NCBI GenBank assembly: GCA_027489355.1
Contig: JAIXZY010000075.1
Span: forward strand, 62,001-126,000
DNA length: 64,000 nucleotides
Reading direction: 5' to 3'
Source: Paracoccaceae bacterium
GTDB taxonomy: Bacteria > Pseudomonadota > Alphaproteobacteria > Rhodobacterales > Rhodobacteraceae
In this document: positions 27,766 to 36,527 of the stretch, piece by piece
Layout: every line of letters starts with the position of its first letter
How positions within the stretch are numbered: position 1 is the stretch's first letter
Notes under the pieces: model-generated
Told to the model about the DNA's origin: nothing
Databases searched by the model: none
The model's input: the letters and a program-made list of their open reading frames with translations, nothing else
Made by a program: the position numbers and the translations under genes

Positions 27766-29409
27766 ATGCTGCGCAGCCTTGATATCCGCGATGTTCTGAT
27801 CATCGACCGGCTGAGCCTTGAGCTTGAGCCGGGCCTGAACGTGCTGACCGGCGAGACGGGGGCGGGGAAGTCGATCCTGCTGGATGCTCTTGGATTCGTG
27901 CTGGGGTGGCGGGGGCGGGCGGAACTGGTCCGTCAGGGCGCTGCGCAGGGCGAGGTGACGGCGGTCTTTGATCTGGCCCCCGGCCATGCAGCGCGGGGGG
28001 TGCTGGAGGAAGCGGGGATCGAGGCCGAGGATGAGCTGATCCTGCGGCGGGTCAATGCGGCGGACGGGCGCAAGACGGCTTTCGTCAACGACCGTCGGGT
28101 CTCGGGCGAGGTGCTGCGGGACCTGTCCGATACGCTTGTGGAACTGCACGGCCAGCATGACGACCGGGGGCTGTTGAATCCTCGGGGGCATCGGGCGCTG
28201 CTGGATGCCTTTGCGGGGCTGGACCTTGCGCCGTTGCGCGGGGCCTGGGCGGCGCAGCGCGAGGCACGGACGGCGCTGGCCGAGGCCGAGGGGGCGCTGG
28301 CCCGGGCAGCGGCCGAGGAAGAGTTCCTGCGCCATGCGGTGGCGGAACTGGACAAGCTGGACCCTCAACCGGGCGAGGACGAGGCGCTGGATGCACGCCG
28401 TCGGCTGATGCAGGGGGCAGGACGGATACGCGAGGATGTGGCGAAGGCGCTGATGGCGCTGTCGGACGAGGGTGCCGAGGGCCGGATGCGCGACGCGCTG
28501 CGCTGGCTCGATGGGGCTGCCGAGAAGGCCGAGGGGCGGCTCGACGCGCCAATGGAGGCGCTGAACCGGGCGCTGATCGAACTGGGAGAGGCGCAGGGCG
28601 GGGTGGAGCGGGCGCTGGAGGCGCTGGACTTTGACCCGGGAGAGCTGGAGCGGGTCGAGGAGCGGCTGTTCGCGATCCGGGCGATTGCGCGGAAACATGG
28701 CGTCCTGGCGGACGATCTGGGTGGCTTTGCGGACGGATTGCGCACGCGCCTGGCGGCGATTGATGGCGGGGCGGCGGGGATTGCCCGGCTGGCGAAGGCG
28801 GTGAGCGAGGCGGAAGCTTCCTATGCCTCCGAAGCGGCGCGGGTGACAAAGGCGCGCGTGGCGGCGGCAAAGAAGCTGGATGCGGCGATGGCGGCGGAAC
28901 TGGCACCGCTGAAGATGGAGCGCGCGGTCTTTGCGACCGAAATCACCGTGGGGGAGCCGGGGCCGGAGGGCGTGGATGCGGTGACCTTCACCGTGGCCAC
29001 AAACCCAGGTGCGCCGTCGGGTCCTTTGAACCGGATCGCCTCGGGCGGGGAGTTGTCGCGGTTTCTCTTGGCGCTGAAGGTCTGCCTGACCGGGGACAGC
29101 CCGGGCCTGACGCTGATCTTCGACGAGATCGACCGGGGCGTCGGCGGGGCGACGGCGGATGCGGTGGGGCGGCGGCTAAAGGCCTTGGCGCAGGGCGCGC
29201 AGGTGCTGGTGGTGACGCACTCGCCGCAGGTGGCGGCGTTCGGGGCGCGGCATTGGCGGGTGGAGAAGCGGGTGGCGAAGGGGCAGACGCTGTCCACCGT
29301 CACGGGCCTTGGTGCCGAGGAGCGGATCGAGGAGATCGCGCGGATGCTGGCCGGCGACACGGTGACCGAGGCGGCGCGGGCGGCGGCGCGCGCTTTGCTG
29401 CAGGGCTAG
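27766..29409 (+). CDS. recN: DNA repair protein RecN
   Basis: The 547-residue SMC-like ATPase acts in double-strand break repair. The Walker A GETGAGKSILLDALGFVLG lies near residues 28-46. A long central helical and coiled-coil part with many Ala, Arg and Glu residues spans about 150-370. The ABC signature RIASGGELSRFLLALK and Walker B LIFDEIDRGVGG lie in the C-terminal half, followed by the H-loop VTHSPQVAAFG. Codon use is very G+C-rich, like its neighbours. Confidence 0.97.
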   Translation: MLRSLDIRDVLIIDRLSLELEPGLNVLTGETGAGKSILLDALGFVLGWRGRAELVRQGAAQGEVTAVFDLAPGHAARGVLEEAGIEAEDELILRRVNAADGRKTAFVNDRRVSGEVLRDLSDTLVELHGQHDDRGLLNPRGHRALLDAFAGLDLAPLRGAWAAQREARTALAEAEGALARAAAEEEFLRHAVAELDKLDPQPGEDEALDARRRLMQGAGRIREDVAKALMALSDEGAEGRMRDALRWLDGAAEKAEGRLDAPMEALNRALIELGEAQGGVERALEALDFDPGELERVEERLFAIRAIARKHGVLADDLGGFADGLRTRLAAIDGGAAGIARLAKAVSEAEASYASEAARVTKARVAAAKKLDAAMAAELAPLKMERAVFATEITVGEPGPEGVDAVTFTVATNPGAPSGPLNRIASGGELSRFLLALKVCLTGDSPGLTLIFDEIDRGVGGATADAVGRRLKALAQGAQVLVVTHSPQVAAFGARHWRVEKRVAKGQTLSTVTGLGAEERIEEIARMLAGDTVTEAARAAARALLQG

Positions 29410-29538
29410 GCGCTCTGCCTTCAGGCAAGGCGAAATTGTGACGACCCTTGCGCGCGCTGCATGGCTGGCTTCCCGTCTTGGCCCTACAATGCTGCGCTGC
29501 AGCGTCCTATCTTCCAGGCAAGAAGAAAGGATGCCATC

Positions 29539-29700
29539 ATGCTCAACCTGTTCAAATCACTGCTTTCTGGGCGGGCTTTCCCGCGCATCGCCGACATCGA
29601 GCTTGCCTATCTGAACGCCTCGGTGTCGCGGGTCGACCTTGAACGCCGCCAGCGCGAAGTGGACAACGGGCTGTTCCGCCGGTCGAGCTTTGATCTGTGA
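29539..29700 (+). CDS. Small DUF3563-like protein
   Basis: The 53-residue protein begins MLNLFKSLLSG and contains YLNASVSRVDLERRQREVD. That pattern of a conserved Tyr-Leu pair, then 'DLERR..E.D', is typical of DUF3563 proteins, whose role is unknown. The ATG at 29539 has a GAAAGGA site eight bases upstream. A TACAAT hexamer at 29485-29490 could be the -10 of its own promoter. Its stop directly abuts the end of the convergent oxidase gene. Confidence 0.7.
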   Translation: MLNLFKSLLSGRAFPRIADIELAYLNASVSRVDLERRQREVDNGLFRRSSFDL

Positions 29701-31077
29701 TCATGCCTGACCCGGGACCAGCTTCCCCGGGTTCATCAGGTTCAGCGGGTCAAGCGCCGCCTTCAGAGCGCCCATGACCTGCCAGGCCGCCCCGTGCTCG
29801 GCCGCCATCAGGCCAAGCTTGCCGAAGCCTACACCGTGCTCTCCGGTGATCGTGCCGCCCAGGCGGAGGGACCGTTCGGCCATCCGTTTCGCAAGCGTCT
29901 TGGCGGTCGCCGCCTCGTCCGGTCGGGAGGGGTCCACCATCAGGATGGCGTGGAAGTTGCCGTCGCCGACATGGCCCAGGATCGGGCCGGGGATGCCCGA
30001 GGCGGCGATGTCGGCCCGTGTCTCCTCGACCGCCTGCGCCAGCGCCGATATCGGCACGCAGACATCCGTCACCACGGCCTTCGCCCCCGGCCGTGACGCG
30101 AGGATCGCGCGGTAAGCCGCATGACGCGCAGCCCAGAGCCGGGTGCGGTCCTCTTGCTTTTCGGCCCAGTCCAACCCTTCGGCCCCGTGGTCCGCCGCAA
30201 GCGCGCGGAACCGGGTCACGTCCTCGGCCAGGGCTTCGGGGTGGCCGTGGAACTCCACCAGAAGCTGGGGGGACGGGGGCAGGGACAGACCGGAATAGGC
30301 GTTGCAGGCGGAGACCGTCTCGACATCCAGGAATTCGATCCGTGCCGGCGTCAGGCCCATCTGCATCGTGGCAATCACGCAGTCCACGGCTGCGGCGACG
30401 GAGGGGAAGGCGGCGACGGCGGTCATCACCGCCTCGGGCTGGCCGTGAAGCTTCAGCGTGAGTTCGGTGATCAGACCAAGCGTACCTTCCGAGCCGACGA
30501 GAAGCGCGGTCAGGTCATAGCCTGCCGCCGATTTCGGCGCGCCAGAGCCGGTGCGGATCACCTCGCCCCCGGTCAGCACCACCTCCAGCCCACGCACATT
30601 GTCGCGCATGGTGCCGTAGCGGACCGCCGTGGTCCCCGAGGCGCGGGTGGCGGCCATCCCGCCGATCGAGGCATTGGCGCCCGGATCGACCGGAAACATC
30701 AGGCCGGTGGTGCGAAGCTCGTGGTTCAGCGCCTCACGCGTGAGGCCGGGCTGGACGCGGACGAGGCGGTCCTCGGGGCGGATCTCCAGCACAGCGGCCA
30801 TCTCGCGGAAATCGACGACGACGCCGCCTGCGACCGCAAGGGCGTGACCCTCCAGTGAAGTGCCGGCCCCCCAGCCGATGAGGGGGACGCGGTGGGCGGT
30901 GGACCAGCGGGCAAGCGCCGCGACCTCGTCGGTGGTGCGGGGAAAGACGACGGCGTCGGGAAGGCCGGCCGAGACCAGGCTTTCGCTTTGCGCATGTTCG
31001 GTGAGCACGGCGGCGGAAACCGACAGTCGATCGCCGAAGAGCGTGCGGAGGGCGGAAAGGGGGGCGGCATCGAGCAT
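29701..31077 (-). CDS. FAD-binding oxidoreductase (D-lactate/glycolate dehydrogenase type)
   Basis: The 458-residue flavoprotein has an N-terminal PCMH FAD-binding domain (PLIGWGAGTSLEGHALAVAGGVVVDF, then DPGANASIGGMAATRASG) and a C-terminal GlcD/D-LDH cap domain ending GTITGEHGVGFGKLGLMAAEHG. Such enzymes oxidise 2-hydroxy acids (D-lactate, glycolate, D-2-hydroxyglutarate) and pass electrons to a quinone or cytochrome. The substrate cannot be decided. It is convergent with the DUF3563 gene and divergent from purQ. Confidence 0.9.
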   Translation of the reverse strand: MLDAAPLSALRTLFGDRLSVSAAVLTEHAQSESLVSAGLPDAVVFPRTTDEVAALARWSTAHRVPLIGWGAGTSLEGHALAVAGGVVVDFREMAAVLEIRPEDRLVRVQPGLTREALNHELRTTGLMFPVDPGANASIGGMAATRASGTTAVRYGTMRDNVRGLEVVLTGGEVIRTGSGAPKSAAGYDLTALLVGSEGTLGLITELTLKLHGQPEAVMTAVAAFPSVAAAVDCVIATMQMGLTPARIEFLDVETVSACNAYSGLSLPPSPQLLVEFHGHPEALAEDVTRFRALAADHGAEGLDWAEKQEDRTRLWAARHAAYRAILASRPGAKAVVTDVCVPISALAQAVEETRADIAASGIPGPILGHVGDGNFHAILMVDPSRPDEAATAKTLAKRMAERSLRLGGTITGEHGVGFGKLGLMAAEHGAAWQVMGALKAALDPLNLMNPGKLVPGQA

Positions 31078-31173
31078 GCCCTCAGCCTAGCGGCTTTGCG
31101 CAGCGGCACAAGCTCTGGCCCCGGCGCGCGCTTTCGGCTATCAGGCGCGCATTCCACCAAGGGAGTCGCCCAG

Positions 31174-31842
31174 ATGAAAGCCGCCGTCGTCACCTTCCCG
31201 GGATCGAACTGCGACCGCGACCTTGCCGTCGCCTTCGAAGGGGTGGGCTTCAAGGTAGAACGGGTCTGGCACAAGGACACCGAGTTGCCCAAGGGCGTGG
31301 ACGTGGTCGGTGTGCCGGGCGGGTTCAGCTTCGGCGACTACCTGCGCTGCGGGGCGATTGCCGCGCAATCCCCGATCAGCGCGGCGATCCGGAGCCATGC
31401 CGAAAAGGGCGGCTATGTGCTGGGCATCTGCAACGGCTTCCAGGTCATCACCGAAATGGGCCTGCTGCCCGGCGTCCTGATGCGCAACGCCACGCTGAAG
31501 TTCGTCTGCCGCACCGTGACGCTGAAGGTCGGGACCACGGATTCCGGATTTACCAGCGCCTACAACCCCGGCCAGAACATCCGCATCCCGATTGCCCACC
31601 ACGATGGCAACTACACCATCGACGCCGAGGGACTGGCACGTCTGCAGGGCGAGGATCTGATCGCCTTCACCTATGCCGAGAACCCGAATGGCAGCATGGC
31701 CGACATCGCTGGCGTGCTTTCGGAAAACCGTCGCGTCCTGGGGATGATGCCGCATCCCGAGCGCGCGACCGAGGCGGCGTTGGGCAGTGCCGACGGCAAA
31801 GGCCTCTTCGCCTCGCTGATGGGCGGGATGGCGCTGGCCTGA
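31174..31842 (+). CDS. purQ: Phosphoribosylformylglycinamidine synthase subunit PurQ
   Basis: The 222-residue class I glutamine amidotransferase supplies ammonia to the PurL-PurS-PurQ complex. The nucleophile lies in GYVLGICNGFQ, the oxyanion region in GGFSFGDYLRCGAIAA, and the His-Glu pair in MMPHPERATE. The ATG is that of MKAAVVTFPGSNCDRD. The partner purS is 12 kb away on the other strand beside purC, and purL is not in the window. Confidence 0.97.
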   Translation: MKAAVVTFPGSNCDRDLAVAFEGVGFKVERVWHKDTELPKGVDVVGVPGGFSFGDYLRCGAIAAQSPISAAIRSHAEKGGYVLGICNGFQVITEMGLLPGVLMRNATLKFVCRTVTLKVGTTDSGFTSAYNPGQNIRIPIAHHDGNYTIDAEGLARLQGEDLIAFTYAENPNGSMADIAGVLSENRRVLGMMPHPERATEAALGSADGKGLFASLMGGMALA

Positions 31843-31888
31843 CCCCCTTCGGCTTGAGGGCCCCCTGGCCCGGCCCTAGTCTTGCGCC

Positions 31889-33649
31889 ATGACCGCAAGC
31901 GACCTTTCCGCAGCTTCTCCGACCTCGCCGGGCCTTCCCTGGCGGGCGAAGCTTGCCGTGGTGCTGCTGGTTCTTCTGGCGGTGGTAGTTGTGCTGGTCT
32001 CGAACCGGCTGCTGACCGACCGTTACAGCGCCGATACGCGCGGGCGGGCCGAGGTTCGGCTGGCGCTTTACACCGGGAACCTGATGGCCGAGCTGCAGCG
32101 GACCTCGGTCGTGCCACTCCTGTTGGCCTCGGACCCCGATCTGATCTCGGCGCTGAAGGCCGGGAATTTTTCGGGCACCTCGGCCAAGCTGATCTCGTTG
32201 CAAAGCCAGCTTGGCGTCGCTTCGATTCGGCTTGTGGACGCGGACGGCCGCGTCGTGGGCGCGACCAACCGCAACGTCTTGGGAACCAGCCACCGCAACG
32301 AGACCTATTTCGTCGATGCGCAGCGCACCAAGGAGACGGTCTTCTCGCCGGTCCAGCGCGATGCGGGCGGTTTCGACTTCGTCTATTCCCGCGCCGTCCT
32401 TGCGGATGCGAAAGTGCTTGGGGTCATCATCGTGTCGGTCGATCTGATGAAGTACGAACGCGCCTGGGCCGGCTTGCAGGATGCGATCATGGTGACCGAC
32501 AGCGCGGGCACCGTGGTCCTGTCGACCGAGCCGCGCTGGCGTGGCCTGCCGATGGACGAGGCGCTGGCGCTGCGCGATCCGCCCTCGGCGATCTCGCGGG
32601 CGTTGCAGGCGACGACGGAATGGGCGCAAGAGCCGCCGGACGCCTATGTGCGGGGCGAAGCCGTGATGCGCACCGAGGCGCGGATCCCCTTCCGGGGCTG
32701 GAAGATCGCCACTTTCACCGCCTATGGGTCCGTGCGCGAACAGGTGAACGGCATCCTCGCGCTGGAGATCATGGGCTTTGCCATCCTGATGGCCTTCACC
32801 TTCTATCTTCTGTCGCGGCGGGCCTGGTCGCGGTCCTTGTCCTTCCAGCGGGAATCGGCGGAACTGCGGCTGCTGAACGCGCGGCTGCAGCGGGCGATTG
32901 CCGAACGCGAGAAGGTGAAGAAGGACCTGGAGGTCGCGGAACTGACGCTGGCGCAGTCGTCGAAGCTGGCGGCCCTGGGCGAGATGTCGGCAGCGGTGAG
33001 CCACGAGCTGAACCAGCCGCTCGCCGCGATGAAGACCTATCTGGCGGGGGCGCGGCTTCTGTTGCAGCGCAAGCGCCTGGACGAGGCCCTGTCCAGCTTC
33101 CAGCGGGTCGATGACCTGATCGAGCGGATGGGCGCGATCACCCGGCAGCTCAAGTCCTATGCCAGGAAGGGCGGCGAAGCGTTTGAAGAGGTGGATCTTC
33201 GCGCCTGCGTCTCCTCGGCCCTGGCGATGATGGAGCCGCAGTTGAAGGCGCGGGTGGTGAAGATCAGCCGGGGCATGCCGCGGCAGGCGGTGATGGTCAT
33301 GGCCGACCGTCTGCGGCTGGAGCAGGTGATCATCAATCTCCTCCGCAATGCACTGGATGCGACAAAAGACACCAAGGACCCGCAGATCGATCTTCTTCTG
33401 TCGGCGGGCGAGACCGCGACCCTGACGGTGCGCGACAATGGCCACGGGATCACCGATCTCGAGAACCTGTTCGAACCCTTCTATACGACGAAGAAACCCG
33501 GTGAAGGCGTGGGGCTTGGCCTTGCGATCTCGTCCGGCATCGTCACCGACCTGGGCGGCCGTCTGACCGCGCGGAACGGGGAAGGGGGCGGTGCCGTTTT
33601 CGAGATGCAGTTGCCGATCCTGGGCAACAAACAGGAAGCAGCAGAATGA
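31889..33649 (+). CDS. dctB: DctB-like sensor histidine kinase
   Basis: The 586-residue protein has a transmembrane helix at about 20-42, a periplasmic double-PAS (Cache) sensor region to about 285, a second helix near 290-312 (ILALEIMGFAILMAFTFYLL), a coiled-coil linker, HisKA (SAAVSHELNQPLAAMKTYL, phospho-His near residue 370) and HATPase_c with NLLRNALDAT, DNGHGI and GVGLGLAI. This is the architecture of DctB C4-dicarboxylate sensors. The cognate regulator gene starts ten bases later. No dicarboxylate transporter is in the window, so the ligand is inferred from family only. Confidence 0.9.
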   Translation: MTASDLSAASPTSPGLPWRAKLAVVLLVLLAVVVVLVSNRLLTDRYSADTRGRAEVRLALYTGNLMAELQRTSVVPLLLASDPDLISALKAGNFSGTSAKLISLQSQLGVASIRLVDADGRVVGATNRNVLGTSHRNETYFVDAQRTKETVFSPVQRDAGGFDFVYSRAVLADAKVLGVIIVSVDLMKYERAWAGLQDAIMVTDSAGTVVLSTEPRWRGLPMDEALALRDPPSAISRALQATTEWAQEPPDAYVRGEAVMRTEARIPFRGWKIATFTAYGSVREQVNGILALEIMGFAILMAFTFYLLSRRAWSRSLSFQRESAELRLLNARLQRAIAEREKVKKDLEVAELTLAQSSKLAALGEMSAAVSHELNQPLAAMKTYLAGARLLLQRKRLDEALSSFQRVDDLIERMGAITRQLKSYARKGGEAFEEVDLRACVSSALAMMEPQLKARVVKISRGMPRQAVMVMADRLRLEQVIINLLRNALDATKDTKDPQIDLLLSAGETATLTVRDNGHGITDLENLFEPFYTTKKPGEGVGLGLAISSGIVTDLGGRLTARNGEGGGAVFEMQLPILGNKQEAAE

Positions 33650-33659
33650 AGAGGTCCCA

Positions 33660-34988
33660 ATGGCCCGCGCAATGAAAGTGGCAATCGTCGATGACGAGGC
33701 GGACATGCGGCAGTCGATCAGCCAGTGGCTGGCCCTGTCGGGGTTCGATACCGAAACCTATGCCAGTGCCGAGGAGGCGCTGAAGGTCATCGGCCCGGAC
33801 TTCCAGGGCGTGGTGGTCAGCGACATCAAGATGCCGGGGATGGACGGGATGGCCTTCCTGAAGCGGCTGATGGGGCAGGATTCGGGCTTGCCGGTCATCA
33901 TGATCACCGGCCACGGCGACGTGCCGATGGCGGTCGAGGCGATGCGTGTGGGCGCCTTCGACTTCCTGGAGAAGCCGTTCAACCCCGACCGGATGACCGA
34001 GCTTGCGAAGAAGGCCACCCAGGCGCGGCGGATGACGCTGGACAACCGCGCGCTGCGGAAGGAGCTGTCGGATGGCTCCACCATCATCAAGAAGCTGATC
34101 GGGACGTCCCCGGCGATGGAGCGGCTGCGCGAGGATATCCTGGACCTGGGCCAAGCGGATTCGCACGTCCTGATCGACGGCGAGACGGGCACGGGGAAGA
34201 CCCTGGTCGCGCACGCGCTGCACGCCGTGGGGCCGCGGGCATCGAAGAAGTTCGTGGCGATCTCCTGCGCGGCCTGGTCCGAGGACAAGCTGGCGGCGCG
34301 GCTCTTTGGGCCGGGTGAGGACGGGGCCTTGCCGCTGGTCGAGGAAGCGCGGGGGGGGACCCTGTGTCTGGAGGACATCGAGGCAATGCCGGGCGCGCTG
34401 CAGGCGAGGCTTCTGACCTTCATCAATGACCAGGGCACGCCGCCCGAGACGCGGATCATCGCGATCTGCAACAGTCACGCGCCGGATACGACGCTGGAGC
34501 AGGCGCTGCGGCCGGATCTTTTCTACCGGTTGGGGGCAATGACGATTGTACTGCCGCCCTTGCGGACGCGGGGCGAGGATATCCTGCAGCTTTTCACCCG
34601 TCTGAGCGAGCAGTTCGCCGAGGAATACGGCTGCGACGCCCCCCAGGTGACGGCGCAGGAAGCCGCGCAGCTGTTGCAGGCGCCGTGGCCGGGGAACGTG
34701 CGGCAGCTGGTCAACATCGCCGAGCGGGCGGTGTTGCAGAACCGGCGGGGGTCGGGGTCGATTGCCTCGCTTCTGATGGCCGAGAACGAGGCTTCGGGGC
34801 CGGCGCTGACCACGGAAGGCAAGCCCTTGAAGGACTATGTGGAAGCCTTCGAGCGGATGCTGATCGACAACACGATGCGGCGGCACAAGGGGTCGATCGT
34901 CGCGGTGATGGAGGAGCTGTGCCTCCCCCGGCGCACGCTGAACGAGAAGATGGCCAAGTACGGGCTGACCCGCGGGGACTATGTCTGA
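33660..34988 (+). CDS. dctD: DctD-like response regulator lacking the GAFTGA loop
   Basis: The 442-residue regulator has a receiver domain with phospho-acceptor Asp near residue 53 (VVSDIKMPGMDG), an NtrC-type AAA+ domain with P-loop IDGETGTGKT near 173, and a Fis-type HTH (GSIVAVMEELCLPRRTLNEKM) at the end. Where NtrC proteins have 'FGHEAGAFTGA', this one reads LFGPGEDGALPLVEEARGG. The second surface loop is also shortened (NDQGTPPETR). Walker B reads LCLEDIEAM instead of LFLDEIE. The arginine-finger region LRPDLFYRL is kept. It is therefore unlikely to work as a normal sigma-54 activator; Rhodobacter NtrC, which lacks this loop, works with sigma-70. Confidence 0.88.
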   Translation: MARAMKVAIVDDEADMRQSISQWLALSGFDTETYASAEEALKVIGPDFQGVVVSDIKMPGMDGMAFLKRLMGQDSGLPVIMITGHGDVPMAVEAMRVGAFDFLEKPFNPDRMTELAKKATQARRMTLDNRALRKELSDGSTIIKKLIGTSPAMERLREDILDLGQADSHVLIDGETGTGKTLVAHALHAVGPRASKKFVAISCAAWSEDKLAARLFGPGEDGALPLVEEARGGTLCLEDIEAMPGALQARLLTFINDQGTPPETRIIAICNSHAPDTTLEQALRPDLFYRLGAMTIVLPPLRTRGEDILQLFTRLSEQFAEEYGCDAPQVTAQEAAQLLQAPWPGNVRQLVNIAERAVLQNRRGSGSIASLLMAENEASGPALTTEGKPLKDYVEAFERMLIDNTMRRHKGSIVAVMEELCLPRRTLNEKMAKYGLTRGDYV

Positions 34989-34997
34989 CGCGGGGAG

Positions 34998-35012
34998 TGT
35001 CCACCGTGGACA
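34998..35012. repeat. 15-base palindrome TGTCCAC-C-GTGGACA
   Basis: This perfect palindrome lies ten bases after the dctD stop. A second small inverted repeat, CCCTT/AAGGG (35021-35038), follows at once, giving a two-hairpin layout like the twin palindromes at 18827 and 47700. Confidence 0.7.
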
Positions 35013-35207
35013 GGTTTCGGCCCTTAAGGAATTCAAGGGTTTGGCCGACGACGTTCAGCTTCTGTAAACGCTTGTCCAGGCTGCGTGCCGCTTTGGTCGT
35101 TCGACGGACGTGACGCAAGCGTTCCTCGACGGGCGGTGAGCCCCACTTGTGTCAAGCTCTGCCCCGTGCGCTTCTGTGCGGGACGGCGATGCGGGGGGGA
35201 CCGGAGC

Positions 35208-36098
35208 ATGGCGACGCGGTGGTGCATCGGGCTGATCTGCGCGCTGGCGGCAGGGCGGGCGCGGGCAGAGTGCCTTGGGTCCTGTGCGGATGACCTGGCG
35301 GCGGCGCTGTTCTCGATCGTGGTCTACGGGCTGATCGGCATTGTCCTGCTGGTGATGCTCGTCCGGCGCAAGTGGCGGCGGGCGGGGGTCTGGGCGCTGG
35401 GGACCATCGCCCTGCTCGCCGTCGGGGTGCCGCTTGTCTCGCAAGCCTGGGGGCGCTGGACCCTGCGCGGGATGGAGGGCCGGGAGGTGGTTGGGACGCC
35501 CCCGGCTCTTGCCGGGCGAACGCCGCTGTTGCTGACCCTGGACGAGTACTGTTTGGACAGCGCCTGCGAAGCTGTGATGCGCGGGCGGGGTGCGGCGGGG
35601 GTGCATGTCGTGCTGACACGGGCGCTGGACGGGCTGGACCTGATCCCGGCGGTTTCGCTCGCGGCATTGCCGCTGGAACTCTGGGTGCAGCCTGTGCCGG
35701 GAGGCGAGATCACCCGGCGCGTCTTGTCCGCTGCAGAACGGCGCGAGGCGGCCGACCGGATCGACTATCTGGTCGTGACCACCTGGCCCTATTCCTCGCC
35801 CGACGCCGGGCCGATCGAGGCCGCACTGCGGGCCAATCCGGCGCTGTCGGGGATGGGCGAGAGCGAGGCGGTGCGCCTGCTGCTGGCGCCGATCCAGCCC
35901 AAGGCGGGGCTGGCACTGGCCAGTGTCAAACCGGACCTTCTTGACCTGACGCTTGGCGACCGCCCACTGGCCATCCCGTTGGCCCCGCGCAACCGCCAGG
36001 GAGCGGGAAACGGGCCGGTCGGGGTGGATGCCGCCGTCGGGGCGATCTGTCCGGCGTCCGATCCCGACGGCATCTGCCGGTCGCTTCTGGAACGGTAG
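35208..36098 (+). CDS. Unknown exported or membrane protein
   Basis: I do not recognise the family of this 296-residue protein. It starts with a signal-like segment (MATRWCIGLICALAAGRARA), followed by ECLGSCADDL, a hydrophobic helix at about 32-52 (ALFSIVVYGLIGIVLLVMLV), a basic turn and a second helix at about 61-78. The remaining 215 residues are soluble and probably face the periplasm. They contain four cysteines in two near pairs (YCLDSAC, ICPASDPDGIC) that could form disulfides. The ATG at 35208 follows CCGGAG closely. A longer frame from 35085 covers poorly conserved-looking sequence. It lies between dctD and rne on the same strand, with clear gaps on both sides. Confidence 0.7.
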   Translation: MATRWCIGLICALAAGRARAECLGSCADDLAAALFSIVVYGLIGIVLLVMLVRRKWRRAGVWALGTIALLAVGVPLVSQAWGRWTLRGMEGREVVGTPPALAGRTPLLLTLDEYCLDSACEAVMRGRGAAGVHVVLTRALDGLDLIPAVSLAALPLELWVQPVPGGEITRRVLSAAERREAADRIDYLVVTTWPYSSPDAGPIEAALRANPALSGMGESEAVRLLLAPIQPKAGLALASVKPDLLDLTLGDRPLAIPLAPRNRQGAGNGPVGVDAAVGAICPASDPDGICRSLLER

Positions 36099-36527
36099 GC
36101 CGCCGCACCGGGCCGGTCGGAGACGCCGAAAGCGGCGGAGAGGCCGGTGAAATTCGCCATTGCCCTTGGTCGGTTTTTGCCGCTAGGGTCGCCGGAAGGC
36201 AGTCCGACTGCCGGAAGAATTCTCTCCCCTGTGGCCCTGGCGCGTCTTCACGTGTCGCCCCGGAGGAGCCGGATCGGCCGCAAGGCCGTGCACATTGCCT
36301 GCAAGTCCCTGGATTTGTTGGCTTTCAGAGGTGAGGGGCCGGTCTGGCCCTTCAGTTGTAACCGCGATGAGGCGTGCGAGCATATTGCGCAACGATCCAT
36401 TCGGCCCCTTGGGTCGGGGATTGCTGCTTGTGCCCGCTGCCCGCGCCCAGACAAGCCGCCCCGTCCGTTTCGATCAACCCGCTGGTCCGCCAGGGGGCCT
36501 GTTGCGCCCGGGGCGCAATGGACCAAC
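36099..36527 (+). promoter_or_regulatory. Long leader region of rne
   Basis: The 429 bases before RNase E hold no convincing gene, although the rne frame stays open back to 36147. A promoter-like pair TTGCCC (36160-36165) and TAGGGT (36184-36189) with an 18-base spacer would give a 5' untranslated region of about 330 bases. Several GC-rich inverted stretches occur (for example GGGGCCGGTCTGGCCC near 36338, and GCGCCCGGGGCGC near 36504, close to the start codon). RNase E is known to autoregulate through its 5' leader in enterobacteria; a similar role here is an inference. Confidence 0.5.

Noticed and set aside
36147-36527. 127-codon in-frame extension at the start of RNase E
   Set aside because: Homology starts at MSKKMLIDATHPEE. 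The extension crosses the likely promoter and has no conserved sequence.
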